Assembly (NCBI GenBank): GCA_028023455.1
Contig: JAQFVV010006306.1
Coordinates: 2,137,001 to 2,201,000 of the forward strand
Length of the DNA: 64,000 nt
DNA from: Epiperipatus broadwayi
Lineage: Eukaryota > Onychophora > Udeonychophora > Euonychophora > Peripatidae
Direction of reading: 5' to 3'
Below the pieces are notes generated by a model. That model was not told the DNA's origin. It ran no database searches and worked only from the letters and a program-made list of their open reading frames with translations. Of the stretch, positions 24,012 through 35,171 are shown piece after piece (within the stretch, counting starts at the first letter, position 1; the number at the start of each line of letters is the position of its first letter). The position numbers and the translations under genes were made by a program.

Positions 24012-24440
24012 GCTCATCATCATCAACCATTCTCAATCCATTGCAGGATGAAGGTCTCTCCAAGTTCAAACCATCTTCTCTGATCTTTAGCTTCTCTTCT
24101 CCACATCACTCCTGCACACTTTTCTTATTTCATCCATCCATCTCACATGTGGTCTCTTTCAGTGTATTTAAATCTCTTGGAATCCAGTTTAAGTTTCAAT
24201 TGTCCATCTATTATCATCTCTTCTACAAGTCCTGCCCACTCCACTTCAGTCTTTTAATTTTTTTCAATGAGGTAAATAATATATGTTTGTTCTCTTACCC
24301 ATATATTACATTTTTGATCTCTTCTTGTTACTCCTAACATGCATCTCTCCATATTTCTTTGAGTGGTCTGAAGTCTCTGTATTGTATTGGAAAAAAAATT
24401 GATTTTCTCATGCAGTTTAAGCTCCAGGTAACAACCTTTG
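24012..24440 (-). mobile_element. RTE-like non-LTR retrotransposon 3' fragment
   Basis: It starts with a (cat)n tail and then minus-strand sequence encoding a TIQRLQTTQRNMERCMLGVT segment and RRDQKCN. This is the C-terminal domain following the RTE reverse transcriptase (compare the R-TQRAMER-MLG-S-RDR motif). It is frameshifted and 5' truncated. Confidence 0.8.
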
Positions 24441-24552
24441 ATATAAATCTGTTTCAAATTTTTAGCTCTAATGAAAACAATAAAGAAAAATCTTGCTCTT
24501 TTTTAATATATATATATAAAACTAACCAAAGGAAATACATATAAAAACAAAA

Positions 24553-24650
24553 AAAGACTTATAAATCCAAGAAATAATATTATATTATATTTCAACCAGA
24601 GAACTGGTTGAAATATAATATTATTTCTTGGATTTATAAGTCTTTTTTTG
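24553..24650. repeat. Near-perfect 98-bp palindrome
   Basis: Arms of 48-53 bp centred near 24602. The left arm has five extra bases (tatta) and the arms otherwise match perfectly. No ribozyme core was seen. Confidence 0.85.
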
Positions 24651-24702
24651 TTTATATATATATATAGACATAATAAGGATTCATTACTCAAAATATCATT
24701 TA

Positions 24703-25119
24703 CACAGAGGCAAAACTCTCTATACAGTATTGCCACTCAGTGCAAGCCAGAGTAATCAATGAATGCAGGAAGGTTTGTGCATAAAACCCCTACCTAGTGT
24801 TTACTCATTCAATACCCCCAGACTAGTTTCTAGCTTGTGGCTTTCATCAGGGAGGAGCCTTGCATCTGAGAGTACTGCACCTAGACCTTAGGATCTAATG
24901 CAAACCTCCAGCAGCCACCTTTTACCTTATTAGCTAACTATAAAGCCTTGAGTCACAATGAAAACACAATGATGTTTTCAATTCAAGCTCATTATCTTGT
25001 ATAGTCATAGAGATCTTAAGTCAATTCAGCATCCTCACTTTTTGGTGTCTTTGGTTCTTTAATAACCACAGTCACCATAATCCTATTGGACATAAAAAAG
25101 GGTGAACATTTAGTGGTCT
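24703..25119 (-). repeat. Family A ribozyme retroposon, monomer with 13-bp target-site duplication
   Basis: The direct repeat aaaatatcattta lies at 24690-24702 and 25120-25132. The 417-bp interior is one complete family A monomer in minus orientation, from the gcaaaactctctatacagta end to the ggtgtctttggttctttaat region. Confidence 0.88.
24806..24867 (-). ncRNA. Family A hammerhead ribozyme, core intact, one helix I mismatch
   Basis: CTGATGA, A-AGC-CACAA-GCT-A, GAAA and C-TA-GTC are all present. The base next to the core in helix I is C opposite U (TCCTCC against TGGGGG), so the innermost pair is lost. Confidence 0.75.
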
Positions 25120-25670
25120 AAAATATCATTTAGCAATATAAATTTAAATTTTTAGCATGTAGAATGTTCCATTGAGACACATACCTAATAATACACAAAG
25201 TAAACTATATTTGGCTTTTAAAATGCTGCATTAAATTATATAAGTTTGCATTTTCAATTTCTTATAGTAGCGAAAAGAAACACCTTATTGAAATTAACAT
25301 TTTTAAATTTATTTATAGTTTTTTTTCAAATATATTTTATAGTAATGAAATTCATTAAAGTAATTTCAAAAATAAGCAATCATTAGATTAACTGGATTAT
25401 ACACAAACAAAATTTGTTAATTAGAGAATAGATCAAATTTTAATTAATACTGATTGGCAACTTGTTCAAAAAACAAGTAAAAGACAGTAAATAGAACCAC
25501 AAAGCCTTACAAATCAGTTGTTAATTGGAAACTTAATTGAAGTTTAAATTTTAAATGGATAAGAGTGGCAGGAGTTACTTTAGTTAGTTAATGCAAACCA
25601 TTATCACTATTACAGTTTTCAAATTATTTATTTATTATACTTTAATGTATATATTTAATAATTTTCTGTT

Positions 25671-25790
25671 ATAAATTTTATAATTTAATAACCCTGATAA
25701 CTCCAAAGCTATATGTATAACATTTACAGAATAAATTTTATAATTTAATAACCCTGATAACTCCAAAGCTATATGTATAACATTTACAGA
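25671..25790. repeat. Perfect 60-bp tandem duplication
   Basis: Positions 25671-25730 and 25731-25790 are identical (starting ataaattttataatttaata). Identity in both copies implies either a recent event or an assembly artefact. Confidence 0.95.
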
Positions 25791-26205
25791 AATCCCATAA
25801 GTCACTGCTCCTTGACTTCCTCTTTAAAATAGAATATCACAAGTTGAAATTGGACAAAATATGAATTTTTTATTAATATTTTTATTAATAGGTTCATTTA
25901 TTTTTTCTTTTCTGCTCAGTTTACTAAACTGCATAAAAAAGACAAAAGCAGAATTTCTTTGTTGGCCAGACTCGTTACTAAAATGGATTAAAAATGCACT
26001 GATAATTTGCATTTTAAGACCATCCTGATAAAAATGTAATTGGAATATCAGGTTGTAAGTATTCAATTTTTTTAATTATTTGAATAGTATTTAACGTTTT
26101 TTTAATTATTTGATAGATTGTATAATTTATTAATGTGTTTGCATTTGTATTGATATGCTTTATATAATATTAAATCATTTATGCTCTTTATTATACAATA
26201 TATAA
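25791..26205. other. Intron sequence, nothing recognised
   Basis: AT-rich with poly-T runs; no gene or repeat relationship was seen. Confidence 0.35.
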
Positions 26206-26262
26206 ATTTGTATTCAAATGTTATATATAGAGCTTGCAAAATAAGCTCTTAACAAGCTTTGA

Positions 26263-26325
26263 GAATATCTTCAACCTCAGACCGGTTTGTGCTTCTGGCG
26301 TCATCAGTGAGGTGCCAGGATATTC
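26263..26325 (-). ncRNA. Family B hammerhead ribozyme, G12 mutated
   Basis: Minus strand: GAATATCCT, GGCA, CCTCA, CTGATGA, CGCCAGAAGCA, CAAA (for GAAA), C-CG-G, TC, TGAGG, TTG, AAGATATTC. Helix I is nearly complete with 5 lower and 8 of 9 upper pairs. The G12 to C change should abolish cleavage. Confidence 0.78.
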
Positions 26326-26641
26326 AGCATTAGATTAAAAATACTAGGACAAGCCCAGCACTTTATCTAATGTATAACTATTGAGTAGAAAATGTGAAAT
26401 TGTCAGACATCCATATATCTTCCAATCCAGCTGTCTAACTCAAATAGCCATATGGGACTGAACTAAGTTCAGGTACACCATATATTAATAACTTCAGCAA
26501 TATACAATTGCCAAAGCCTTAATAGCAAAAAATAAAATGATAAAAAAATCAAGTCAGATGTCACATGACCTAATTTAATAAAGCTCGCATTTACAAATGT
26601 TATATATAGAGCTTGCAAAATAAGCTCTTAACAAGCTTTGA

Positions 26642-26704
26642 GAATATCCTCAATCCCAGACCGGTTTCTGCTTCTGGTGTCATCAGTGAGAAGTCAGGAT
26701 ATTC
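26642..26704 (-). ncRNA. Family B hammerhead ribozyme, catalytic core intact
   Basis: Minus strand: upper helix I GAATATCCT/AGGATATTC with nine perfect pairs, lower helix TCTCA/TGGGA, CTGATGA, CACCAGAAGCA, GAAA, C-CG-G and a GTC cleavage site. The lower helix keeps pairing even though its sequence differs from other copies (CCTCA/TGGGG). Stem II is weakened to about one or two pairs here. Confidence 0.8.
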
Positions 26705-27055
26705 AGCATTAGATTAAAAAATACTAGGACAAGCCCAGCGCTTTATCTAATTTATAAATATTGAATAGAAAATCTGAAATTGTCAGACATCCATATGTCT
26801 TCCAATCCAGCTATCTAACTCATCCATATGTCTTCCAATCCAGCTATCTAACTCAAATAGCCATATGGAACTGAACAAAGTTCAAATACACCATATATTA
26901 ATAACTTTAGCAATATAAAATTGCCAAAGCCTTAATAGCAAAAAATAAAATGATAAAAAATCAAGTCAGATGTCACATAACCTAATTTAATTTAATTTAA
27001 TAGTTATACATTAGATAAAGTGCTGGGCCTGTCCTAGTATTTTTAATCTAATGCT

Positions 27056-27118
27056 GAATATCCAGACACCTCACTGACGATGCCAGAAGCAGAAAACAGT
27101 CTGGGGTTGAAGATATTC
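27056..27118 (+). ncRNA. Family B hammerhead ribozyme, core intact (CUGACGA variant)
   Basis: GAATATCCA, CCTCA, CTGACGA (position 7 is free in hammerheads), stem II TGC-CAGAA-GCA with three perfect pairs next to the core, GAAA, A-CA-G with a weak stem III, GTC, TGGGG, then AAGATATTC. This copy shows the cleanest stem II of the family. Confidence 0.82.
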
Positions 27119-27233
27119 TCAAAGCTTGTTAAGATCTTATTTTGCAAACTCTATATATAACATTTGTAAATACAAGCTTTATTAAAAAAATCATGTGACA
27201 TCTGACTTGATTTTTAATCATTTGTATTCAAAT

Positions 27234-28684
27234 AGAATAAAACTGGTTTATGTACAATATAATTTTGGGTTCTGATTGAAATTTGAGGTAACCTTATCTT
27301 ATAAAATAATGATTCTCAAAAGGTTTAATAATTTATTAGTGTGTTTATATTTGCATTAACAAACAGTATTTGTGTTTGCACGTCTGTGTTTGTATAACAA
27401 GTAATGATTTTTATATATAAAAATTAGAGAGCAGTGCAATGTAAATTTTAAGACTGTTTATCAGATGTACAGAAAGATTGCAGTTGATAAAACAATCATA
27501 AAATTTACTGGGCATAGTACCATGTGAAAATATAAACTCTTAAAACCAATAAAGAGATTTCAAATAGAGTGCGTATGGTGGTAGCTACAATGGTTATGTA
27601 TATACCACATGGAATTGTATGTAGGCAAAGAATCAAATTCTGATTCTTGCTACATCTTGTTACTCATGCTGTGGAGTCAGTAGTTTTGCCACATCTTGCA
27701 TCACATTTTTTTCAAATCTATAGCTAGCAAATGAGCTATATGCAAATAAATTATCTCTGTGGGGCAATAAATATAACAAGATAGCATCACTGGGGAGCAT
27801 AAAGGATATAAACATCACTAGTGTGCACAAAAAATATAAAATGAAACTCATTTTATCATTGATACAGAAAGTAGCTTACAATTTCTAGTTTTAGATAGAC
27901 AAAAAGCCAATTGCTATGATGACAAATGCATATCCATCTTCTGGAAATGATTTGTTTGTATCTTTTATTAAGATTATTTTTTTTCTTATAGATGCCTTGA
28001 GATTTGTTAATTTTTGGGGTACAAGATAAAAATGAAGAATTATTATGTGACTAGTTTTGGAGTTTCTGAAGCTATAGATTATCTCAGGTAAGAAGTATTA
28101 TATATGATTTGAATGATAATTTCGTCAGAAATACAAAGCAATTATCAAAGAAGATGTAATTTAAACTTAATTAATGATAAATTAGAAATTATGAACAGAT
28201 AATAAAGTAATAATTATTTTGGATGTTGAAATTTTCTTTTTTTCCCCTTATTTTTTAAATGGTTATCATTATTTATCTTAGCCTTATTGTTTTCCTTAGT
28301 TTTTCTAATTTCTATCAATATAAAGCTTTTTGCTCTAACATTACTAAAACTGTAGTTATTGTGAAAATTGTGTCTCAAGTCAGTTTTTAAAAATTCAATA
28401 TGGCACCAAGAACCTTAAAATAGTTAAATAATATTTTAAAATATATATTAAATTAACAAGTTTTCCTATTATATATTGAAGTAAAATTACTCTATTAATT
28501 TATATTTTTAATAAGTTAAAGTTAATTGAATTTATAACTTTAAATAGTATGAACTTGGAAAAACATATTGATTAAGCCAGTTAAATATACAACTTGTCAT
28601 ATTTAAGCAAATATCTTTATACATAACTATTTTGTATAAGTTGCAATATTAATCATTATTAATTTTAATCTTTATTAAATATCA
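27234..28684. other. Giant intron sequence, nothing recognised
   Basis: AT-rich. A short minus-strand open stretch (27660-27851) has no recognisable motif. Confidence 0.35.
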
Positions 28685-29765
28685 AATATTCAAATCATCC
28701 TCCTAAACCTTATATTGCATAACCACCCTTTATGAATTAATATAAAGTCTGAACTATAAACAAACAATTCAAAAGAATATCCTATTGAATTGTATGCTAC
28801 AAACAAGGTTATATATTGAAATTCAGACCTATTCAAACAAAGGGCATGAAATTAAATTAGCAACGATCTTAAATTGCTAATAAACAAACATGTTGTGCAT
28901 ATACTAACCTGTTTGCTGTGATATTACTAACAGTTAGTGCATATACTAACCTGTTTGCTGTGATATTATTAACAGTTAGTGCATATACTAACCTGTTTGC
29001 TGTGATATTACTAACAGTTAGTGCATATACTAACCTGTTTGCTGTGATATTACTAACAGTTAGTGCATATACTAACCTGTTTGCTATGATATTACTAACA
29101 GTTAGTGCATATACTAACCTGTTTGCTGTGATATTACTAACAGTTAGTGCATATACTAACCTGTTTGCTGTGATATTACTAACAGTTGTTTGCTGTGATA
29201 TTACTAACAGTTGGTGCATATACTAACCTGTTTGCTGTGATATTACTAACAGTTGTTTGCTGTGATATTACTAACAGTTGGTGCATATACTAACCTGTTT
29301 GCTGTGATATTACTAACAGTTAGTGCATATACTAACCTGTTTGCTGTGATATTACTAACAGTTGTTTGCTGTGATATTACTAACAGTTGGTGCATATACT
29401 AACCTGTTTGCTGTGATATTACTAACAGTTGGTGCATATACTAACCTGTTTGCTGTGATATTACTAACAGTTGAATGCATTTGGAATATTTAACTAAAAT
29501 TAAACTTTTCTAAAGACATTCAACACACATATTAGATGATGGAAATAGTCCAATATAAAAATACAGCTAGAACACCATCATCACAAACCTTCAGAAAAAC
29601 ACGTTTAACTTATGTATAGATCTGAAGTTCAATATATAACATCACTTTTAGCATACGATTCAAGAAAATATCCTTTTGAACCAGCTGTTTAAAAGTTCAG
29701 ACTTTATATTTATTCACAGAGGGGGTTGCTGAAATATAATGTTTGGGAGGGTGATTTGAATACGT
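28685..29765. repeat. Inverted repeat arms flanking the minisatellite
   Basis: About 145-bp arms (28685-28830 and 29622-29765) are imperfect inverse copies: aatataaagtctgaac, gaatcgtatgct-like and gttatatattgaa segments, and the caccctcc block, recur in the same inverted order. The minisatellite and part of a SINE-tail sequence lie between them. Confidence 0.75.
28895..29473. repeat. Minisatellite with 42-bp units and interspersed 25-bp short units
   Basis: The unit starts gtgcatatactaacctgttt and ends gatattactaacagtta. The first starts are 28895, 28937 and 28979, exactly 42 bp apart. Some units lack the gtgcatatactaacc part, leaving 25 bp. Because 42 is a multiple of 3, long open frames appear on both strands; they are not genes. 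The unit and the sequence just after the array match the tail of the SINE palindrome near 36840-36990, so the array grew from a dispersed repeat. Confidence 0.95.
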
Positions 29766-31815
29766 TCTATTTACTTTTCAGCGATATGCACTAGAATATT
29801 TTCTTATTAAATATTTTGTCCTCCCCCCCTCAATTTAACATTTATTCTATAAAAGATTATTACTGATACTATAATTGAATAATATCTTGACATGGAATTT
29901 TGTAAGGTAATGGAATTCATGTATCAAGTGATAAATACTTAACAATTGGATAATGACACCCAATACAAACATTATATATCTCTAAAGATGCATGTACAGT
30001 TAGGAGAATCATAACGTAAAGGAATAGTACTTTAATAGCTATTCATATATTCAAAATGGACTCAGATTCAAATAATTCTACTTAATTCTGATAAATATTT
30101 GGTGGACTCATGTGAAATTCTGATGCATTCCTCCAATATAGAAGAAAAGACAAATTAAAAAGAATCAACTATAATTGATTACAGTTAGTCATCATACATA
30201 GAGATAGGAAAAAAAGAATAAAAAATGAAACAATATTAAAAGTATTAAGAGAATATTATTAAAGATCACATGATCACCATTCTTTATGCTTACGCAAGCT
30301 GTTAATGCAGAAGCAAAACTCTCCATCATGAGGGTATGAGAAAGTGAGTGATACAATAATGTCAAATGATCTAGTAATACTGATCTAATAATCACTGACT
30401 CCAATAAAATAAGCAAAAACCAATTCAATAATAAGTAATAAACAATTATTAATGTACTAATTAGTGTAATTTAAAACGTAATAATTAGCTGGGGTTAATG
30501 TAAGGCAAATACAACTGAGGAATAATTTGCTAACTGATTTGGTGAACAATTCACTGTATATTTATAAAGTATAACAAACAAATTATATGCATAAACATAT
30601 GCAAGATAAGCTTTAAATTTATGTGTATACTCTGTTTGTTACATATCTCTAAGAAACTGCTTACTAAAATTTTTCGATGTTATAAATAAAATTTATGCAA
30701 AAATGGATATGATAATGAACAAATTTAGAATAAAAGGTTTAGTAAATAAACAAAGAGAAAAAATGATATGGGAAAGAAAAAGGGAGGCAGCAAGAGAAAA
30801 AAGAAAATAATGGAAATGATAGGGATAGGAATAAAAGAGTTACATAAAATATATTAGAAAATAAGAAAAAAAATAGGTCCAGACACTTGGAAAGATTCCT
30901 CAAAAAGCTTTTTAAAAAGGACAAAATGGCTGAATAATCCAAAAAATGAGAACAAATTTGGAAAACCCAATTGTCATTGGAAACATAATAGAAGAATACA
31001 AAGCTGGCAGAGATAGAGAATAAATTCAGAAACTCTTAATAAATCAATGTTGTAGAGACTGAAATTTATTGAAAAGCCAATATGAAAAAAAGCCATTTGA
31101 TCATCAACATATTCCTTTTGAAGGAAAACCATTAGGAGATGATCATAATTGGAGATATTTGTGAAAATCTTGAGTAGAAAGATCATCAGTCAAAGTGGAA
31201 CCCTCAAGACATTGAAACTAAAATATATAACAAAAAAAAAATCCTTTTGTAAATAGAGTTTAATTTTTTAACAATAAATAATAGGAAGATTGCAGTAACT
31301 TGTCTGATTATATCATTCACCACTGTCCTTAAGTTTCATAAATGCTTTCTCATAATTTCTTATTCTGTTCCCATATAGTGTCTTTATCTGTATGAATATC
31401 AACTACCCTCACTTTTTTTTCCAATTACTATAGCCCCTTTTGACAATTACTTTGATTTTCTGATTTTGTTCACTTTATTCAAATTTTTATCAGATATTCT
31501 TTGATTATTTCTTTCATTTTTATTTAGCGTTCATATAGTTTCCTATCAATTACATCCAAAAATTTAAATCGATTTTTAAAGTTATTCCTAAAAGCATTGT
31601 ATCTGTATTTTAAATTATACCCAGGTTATTGGACAAGTTTATTTTCAGCATTTTTTCCAAGTTTATATATAAATAACAGATGGCCTTTTCAATAGTCTTC
31701 TCATGGGCATGTTTTGTGCTACCAAAAATGTCAACAATTTCAATACTACCCCAAAGAATCTCAGAAAGTCAGATGATCATCAAACATCGAATTAGCATTT
31801 TTACTCATATGAATT
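29766..31815. other. Giant intron sequence with one small family A end fragment
   Basis: A tail fragment of family A (atcacatgatcaccattctt to aaaactctcc) lies at about 30263-30325. Otherwise there is AT- and purine-rich sequence (30700-31000 is A/G-rich on the plus strand) with no gene. Confidence 0.5.
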
Positions 31816-31900
31816 AATATAATTAGCATGCTAATAACTCTAAACAAGCTTTTATAATAAATGCCATAAGATAAAGCATTTAAAATCTCTATCTAGATTT

Positions 31901-31958
31901 ATCCATATCCCCAAACTGGTTTTGAGCTAATGACACTCCTCAGTGAGGCATTAGGACA
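31901..31958 (-). ncRNA. Family C hammerhead ribozyme, degenerate
   Basis: CTGAGGA is intact and CCTCA/TTGGGG pairs partly, but GAAA reads AAAA and the cleavage site is GTT in a weakened context. Stem II GTGTCATTAGCTC is also mismatched. Confidence 0.6.
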
Positions 31959-32042
31959 TTCAGACACTAGATCTAAAATATTAAACCCAAGTCCAGCATT
32001 TATCAGATACCTAAGTAGAAAATCTGAAATTTTCAGATATTA

Positions 32043-32146
32043 TTGAAACAGTAAGGTCTGTTGCAGGTCTGTTTCCTCTTTCCCTCCTTCCTCCCCCCCT
32101 CTGTTTGACCCCATTTTGGGTACAAAAACAAAAAAAAAAAAAAGAA
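32043..32146 (+). mobile_element. Small poly(A)-tailed insertion inside a family C copy
   Basis: The C body is interrupted between cagatat and tatatgtcttc, which are adjacent in the other copy. The insert has a CT-rich stretch, a gaccccattttgggt hairpin and ends in an A-rich tail with a run of 14 A after one C. It looks like a retroposed transcript end. Confidence 0.6.
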
Positions 32147-32624
32147 CTATATGTCTTCAAATCTATCTATTTAACTTAAATACCTATATGGTACTGAATT
32201 AAATTCATATACACCATATATCCATAGCCTTAGCAATATAACATCAAGTGTCTGAATGTTCTAGCATCTCACTAAGGAGAGCCATTAGCTTAAAATCAAT
32301 TTAGGAATAGGGATAATTCTAGAAAGATTTTAAATGCTTTCTCTTGCAGCATTTATTATAAAAGTTTGTTTAGAGCTATTAGCACACTCATTATATTACA
32401 TTTGTAATACAAGCTTATTAAGTCGTGTGATATATGACTTAGTTTCCCTTACGACTATTAATATATAGTGTATCTGAATTTAGTTCAGTACCATATGGCT
32501 ATTTAAGTTAGATAGCTGGATTTGAAGACATATAAATATCTGAAAATTCTCAGATTTTCTACTAAATAGTTAAGTATTAGATATACTCTGGGCTTGAGTT
32601 TGTATTTTAAATCTAGTGTCTGAA

Positions 32625-32683
32625 TGTCCTAGTGCCTCACCGATGAGAGCCATTAGCTCGAAACCGGTTTGGGGATAGGGATA
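32625..32683 (+). ncRNA. Family C hammerhead ribozyme, one core change
   Basis: CCTCA, CCGATGA (U4 changed to C), stem II GAGC-CATTA-GCTC with four perfect pairs, GAAA, C-CG-G, cleavage site GTT, TGGGG. Upstream TGTCCT pairs with AGGGATA in upper helix I. Apart from the U4 change, this is the best-formed stem II of the B/C/D group. Confidence 0.75.
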
Positions 32684-32800
32684 AGTCTAGATAGAGACTT
32701 TAAATGCTTTCTCTTGTGACATTTATTATAAAAGCTTGTTTAGAGCTATTAGCATGTTTATTATATTGCATTTGTAATACGAGCTTATTAAGTCATGTGA

Positions 32801-34520
32801 TGTATGTTTTCCTTGCTATCATATGAATAAACCAATGTTTTTCTTTTAATTTTCTAAGTTTTTCTTTAGCTCTCATAATCGTCTTAAACTATAACTAAAA
32901 TTCTCATTAAAAATTAGTAATAAAAACAAAATACTTCCTTAATATAACTAGGGAGTAGTAAGTATTAATGTATTATATATCGATTTAGACATATGTGCTT
33001 AAATAACTTCCGACTTTTTCTAATAATTTACAATTCTTATACACCAAGATTGGACTATCACAGATTAGTTTAAAATAGCAGAAAACTTTATTATAAATTT
33101 TTTATTCAAATGTAGTGCATTTATTATTTAGTGACGTAAAGAGTAGAAAGACTAAAGTTATATTAAGTTTCAAATTCAAATACGTGTTTCTCCCAAACTA
33201 AGATCTGGTCTCCTACAAAATATAGCTTAGGACTTATTTTCAGGGAATATCTAATTTTTTCATATACAAAAATATTCATTTAATCAATATTACCAACTTC
33301 AATAGTGCATAAATAACTTTTACTATTGTGTGAATATGTCACATTTACGATTATAATTACATCACAGAACAGTCTCGTTATATACGAGAATATTGAAATT
33401 ACATATTGGTGAAATTAATAATGTTTAATCTAAAATAATATATGAAACATTAAACTGGCTTGATTAATTTGTAAACTAAGATCACCTGCTAGTAATAAGT
33501 TTCAGCCTTTTCGTATAACAATGTTGATTTATTTACAATATATATGGTTAGACGTCAGATGAAAGAGGAATTCTTATATCAGACTGAATTTCGCACATTG
33601 ATAAATGAAAAGTAAAATTGTATTTGCAAATTTATTAAAGTAATTAGTTATGGGTCAGCCTGCTAAAGAATTATGAGTAACATTTATTCAAGTACAGAAG
33701 TCTACATTTATATTTATAAAATTAAAAATAATTTAAAATAAAGTTGAAACAGACAAATTGTGGACAAATTTTAACATAGAAATTTGACCATTTAAAGTAT
33801 TTAATTTATTTATAAATTCATTACTTTAATTCAAATAGGTTTTTTTCCTATCTTATGCTATTTATAATGATATATATAAACGTTTTGAATTTTATATTAA
33901 TTACTTTATAATTCAATATGCGCTCGTCATGTATTTTAACAGACGTGTTTTCAAACGTAACTAGGTCTTATACATTTGGGGTAGGGCTTTATCTTATTTC
34001 TATACAGAGGCAAAACTCTCCATACAGAATGGTGATCATGTGATGTTTAATGGTTTAAGTCTTATTTTCAGAGAAACACGGTATAGTAATTGACCAACTA
34101 TGATTTTTCATTTAGTCACCATTCTGGTTATCTCAAGTTCTTTCAATAAATAAATTCAACTTTAAATCATATATATTCATCTACATATTTATAAAAATTT
34201 GGCACATAAGAACTGCTCTCAAACAATCAAGATATCACAGATAATTCTTCAGATTCCCATGCTCACGTATTTAATAAAGTTGGGTGTATAAATACAAACA
34301 TCAAATAAGATAATTTTCATGTTGTATGAAAAAGACATATGTATTATATGTGACTATTAAAATATAATCACAATAATTAATAAGTGATAGTAATGTAGAG
34401 GTATTAGCCTTGTCTAAACTGTCATGTGACAACAATAAATATACACAGCATGTATATAGTAAAGCTTTAGACTGTTATGATCATAGGCATAACAATAGTT
34501 GTAAAGGCGAAAGGATATGT
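32801..34520. other. Giant intron sequence with an internally deleted family A remnant
   Basis: A remnant at about 33996-34066 joins the gcaaaactctccatacag end directly to the ggtgatcatgtgatgttta tail, the whole ribozyme-bearing body being deleted. The rest is AT-rich with nothing recognised. Confidence 0.5.
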
Positions 34521-34645
34521 TATATATTGTTATAAACAATTCAAAATACAGAAAACTCTCCATATAGTAGTGCATCTTGTGCTAACAAGAGCAATCAATG
34601 GATGCCAGAAGGCTTGTGCATAAAATCCCTATCTAGTGCCTACTC

Positions 34646-34704
34646 ATCCAATATCCCCAGACTAGTTTCTGGCTTGTGGCCTTCATCAGTGAGGAGCCTT
34701 GGAT
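34646..34704 (-). ncRNA. Family A hammerhead ribozyme, core intact (unit 1 of trimer)
   Basis: Minus strand: ATCCAA, GGC, TCCTCA, CTGATGA, A-GGC-CACAA-GCC-A, GAAA, C-TA-G, TC, TGGGGA, TA, TTGGAT. Helix I has six lower and six upper pairs around an internal loop, the classical type I layout. Compared with the copies at 7829 and 18090, stem II has G-C in place of A-U at the second position, a compensatory double change. Confidence 0.87.
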
Positions 34705-35112
34705 CTGAGAGCACTGCACCTAGATCTTAGGATCTAATGCAACCCTCCAGCACCCACCTTTTAACTCTATTTAACTACAAAACTATGAGAATGAAATTGA
34801 AAACACTATTAATATTTTCAATCCAAGCTCAATAGCTTATGTAGTCATATGGGTCTGAACTCAATTCAGTACCCATACATTTTGGTGTCTTTGGCTCTTT
34901 AACAACCATAGCCACCACTATCCTATTAGGAGGATTGGTGTTAAACCACTAAACATCACATGATCACTATCTCATACTAGCACAATAATTGTTATAAACG
35001 GAAATTCAAAATACAGCAAAACTCTCCATATAGTAGTGCCATCTTGTGCTAACAAGAGCAATCAATGGATGCCAGAAGGCTTGTGCATAAAATCCCTATC
35101 TAGTGCCTACTC

Positions 35113-35171
35113 ATCCAATATCCCCAGACTAGTTTCTGGCTTGTGGCCTTCATCATTGAGGAGCCTTGGAT
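35113..35171 (-). ncRNA. Family A hammerhead, unit 2 of trimer, C3 mutated
   Basis: Identical to unit 1 except that CTGATGA reads ATGATGA. C3 is essential for catalysis, so this unit should not cleave. Confidence 0.83.

Larger units (their letters stand above)
26220..27219. repeat. Family B ribozyme retroposon multimer with a single 14-bp target-site duplication
   Basis: Two minus-orientation monomers follow head to tail (starts 26221 and 26600, period 379 bp), then a partial inverted copy (about 27000-27219). The sequence atttgtattcaaat flanks the whole 1-kb block at 26206-26219 and 27220-27233 and is not repeated inside it. The multimer therefore seems to have arrived in one insertion. Confidence 0.9.
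31820..32800. repeat. Family C ribozyme repeats: one inverted and two head-to-tail copies
   Basis: A minus copy (about 31820-32230) meets two plus copies whose gtgtctgaatg landmarks lie at 32248 and 32616, a 368-bp period. The body segments (gaaaatctgaaattttcagat, tatgtcttcaaat, ccatatggctattt) are those of B and D. The tail is aagtcatgtgat. Confidence 0.82.

Noticed and set aside
28869-29226. Long open frames on both strands encoding repetitive peptides
   Set aside because: They come from a 42-bp minisatellite whose unit length is a multiple of three, so no frame meets a stop. No gene evidence.
28895-29473. CRISPR-like array
   Set aside because: Units are contiguous with no unique spacers and the context is eukaryotic.
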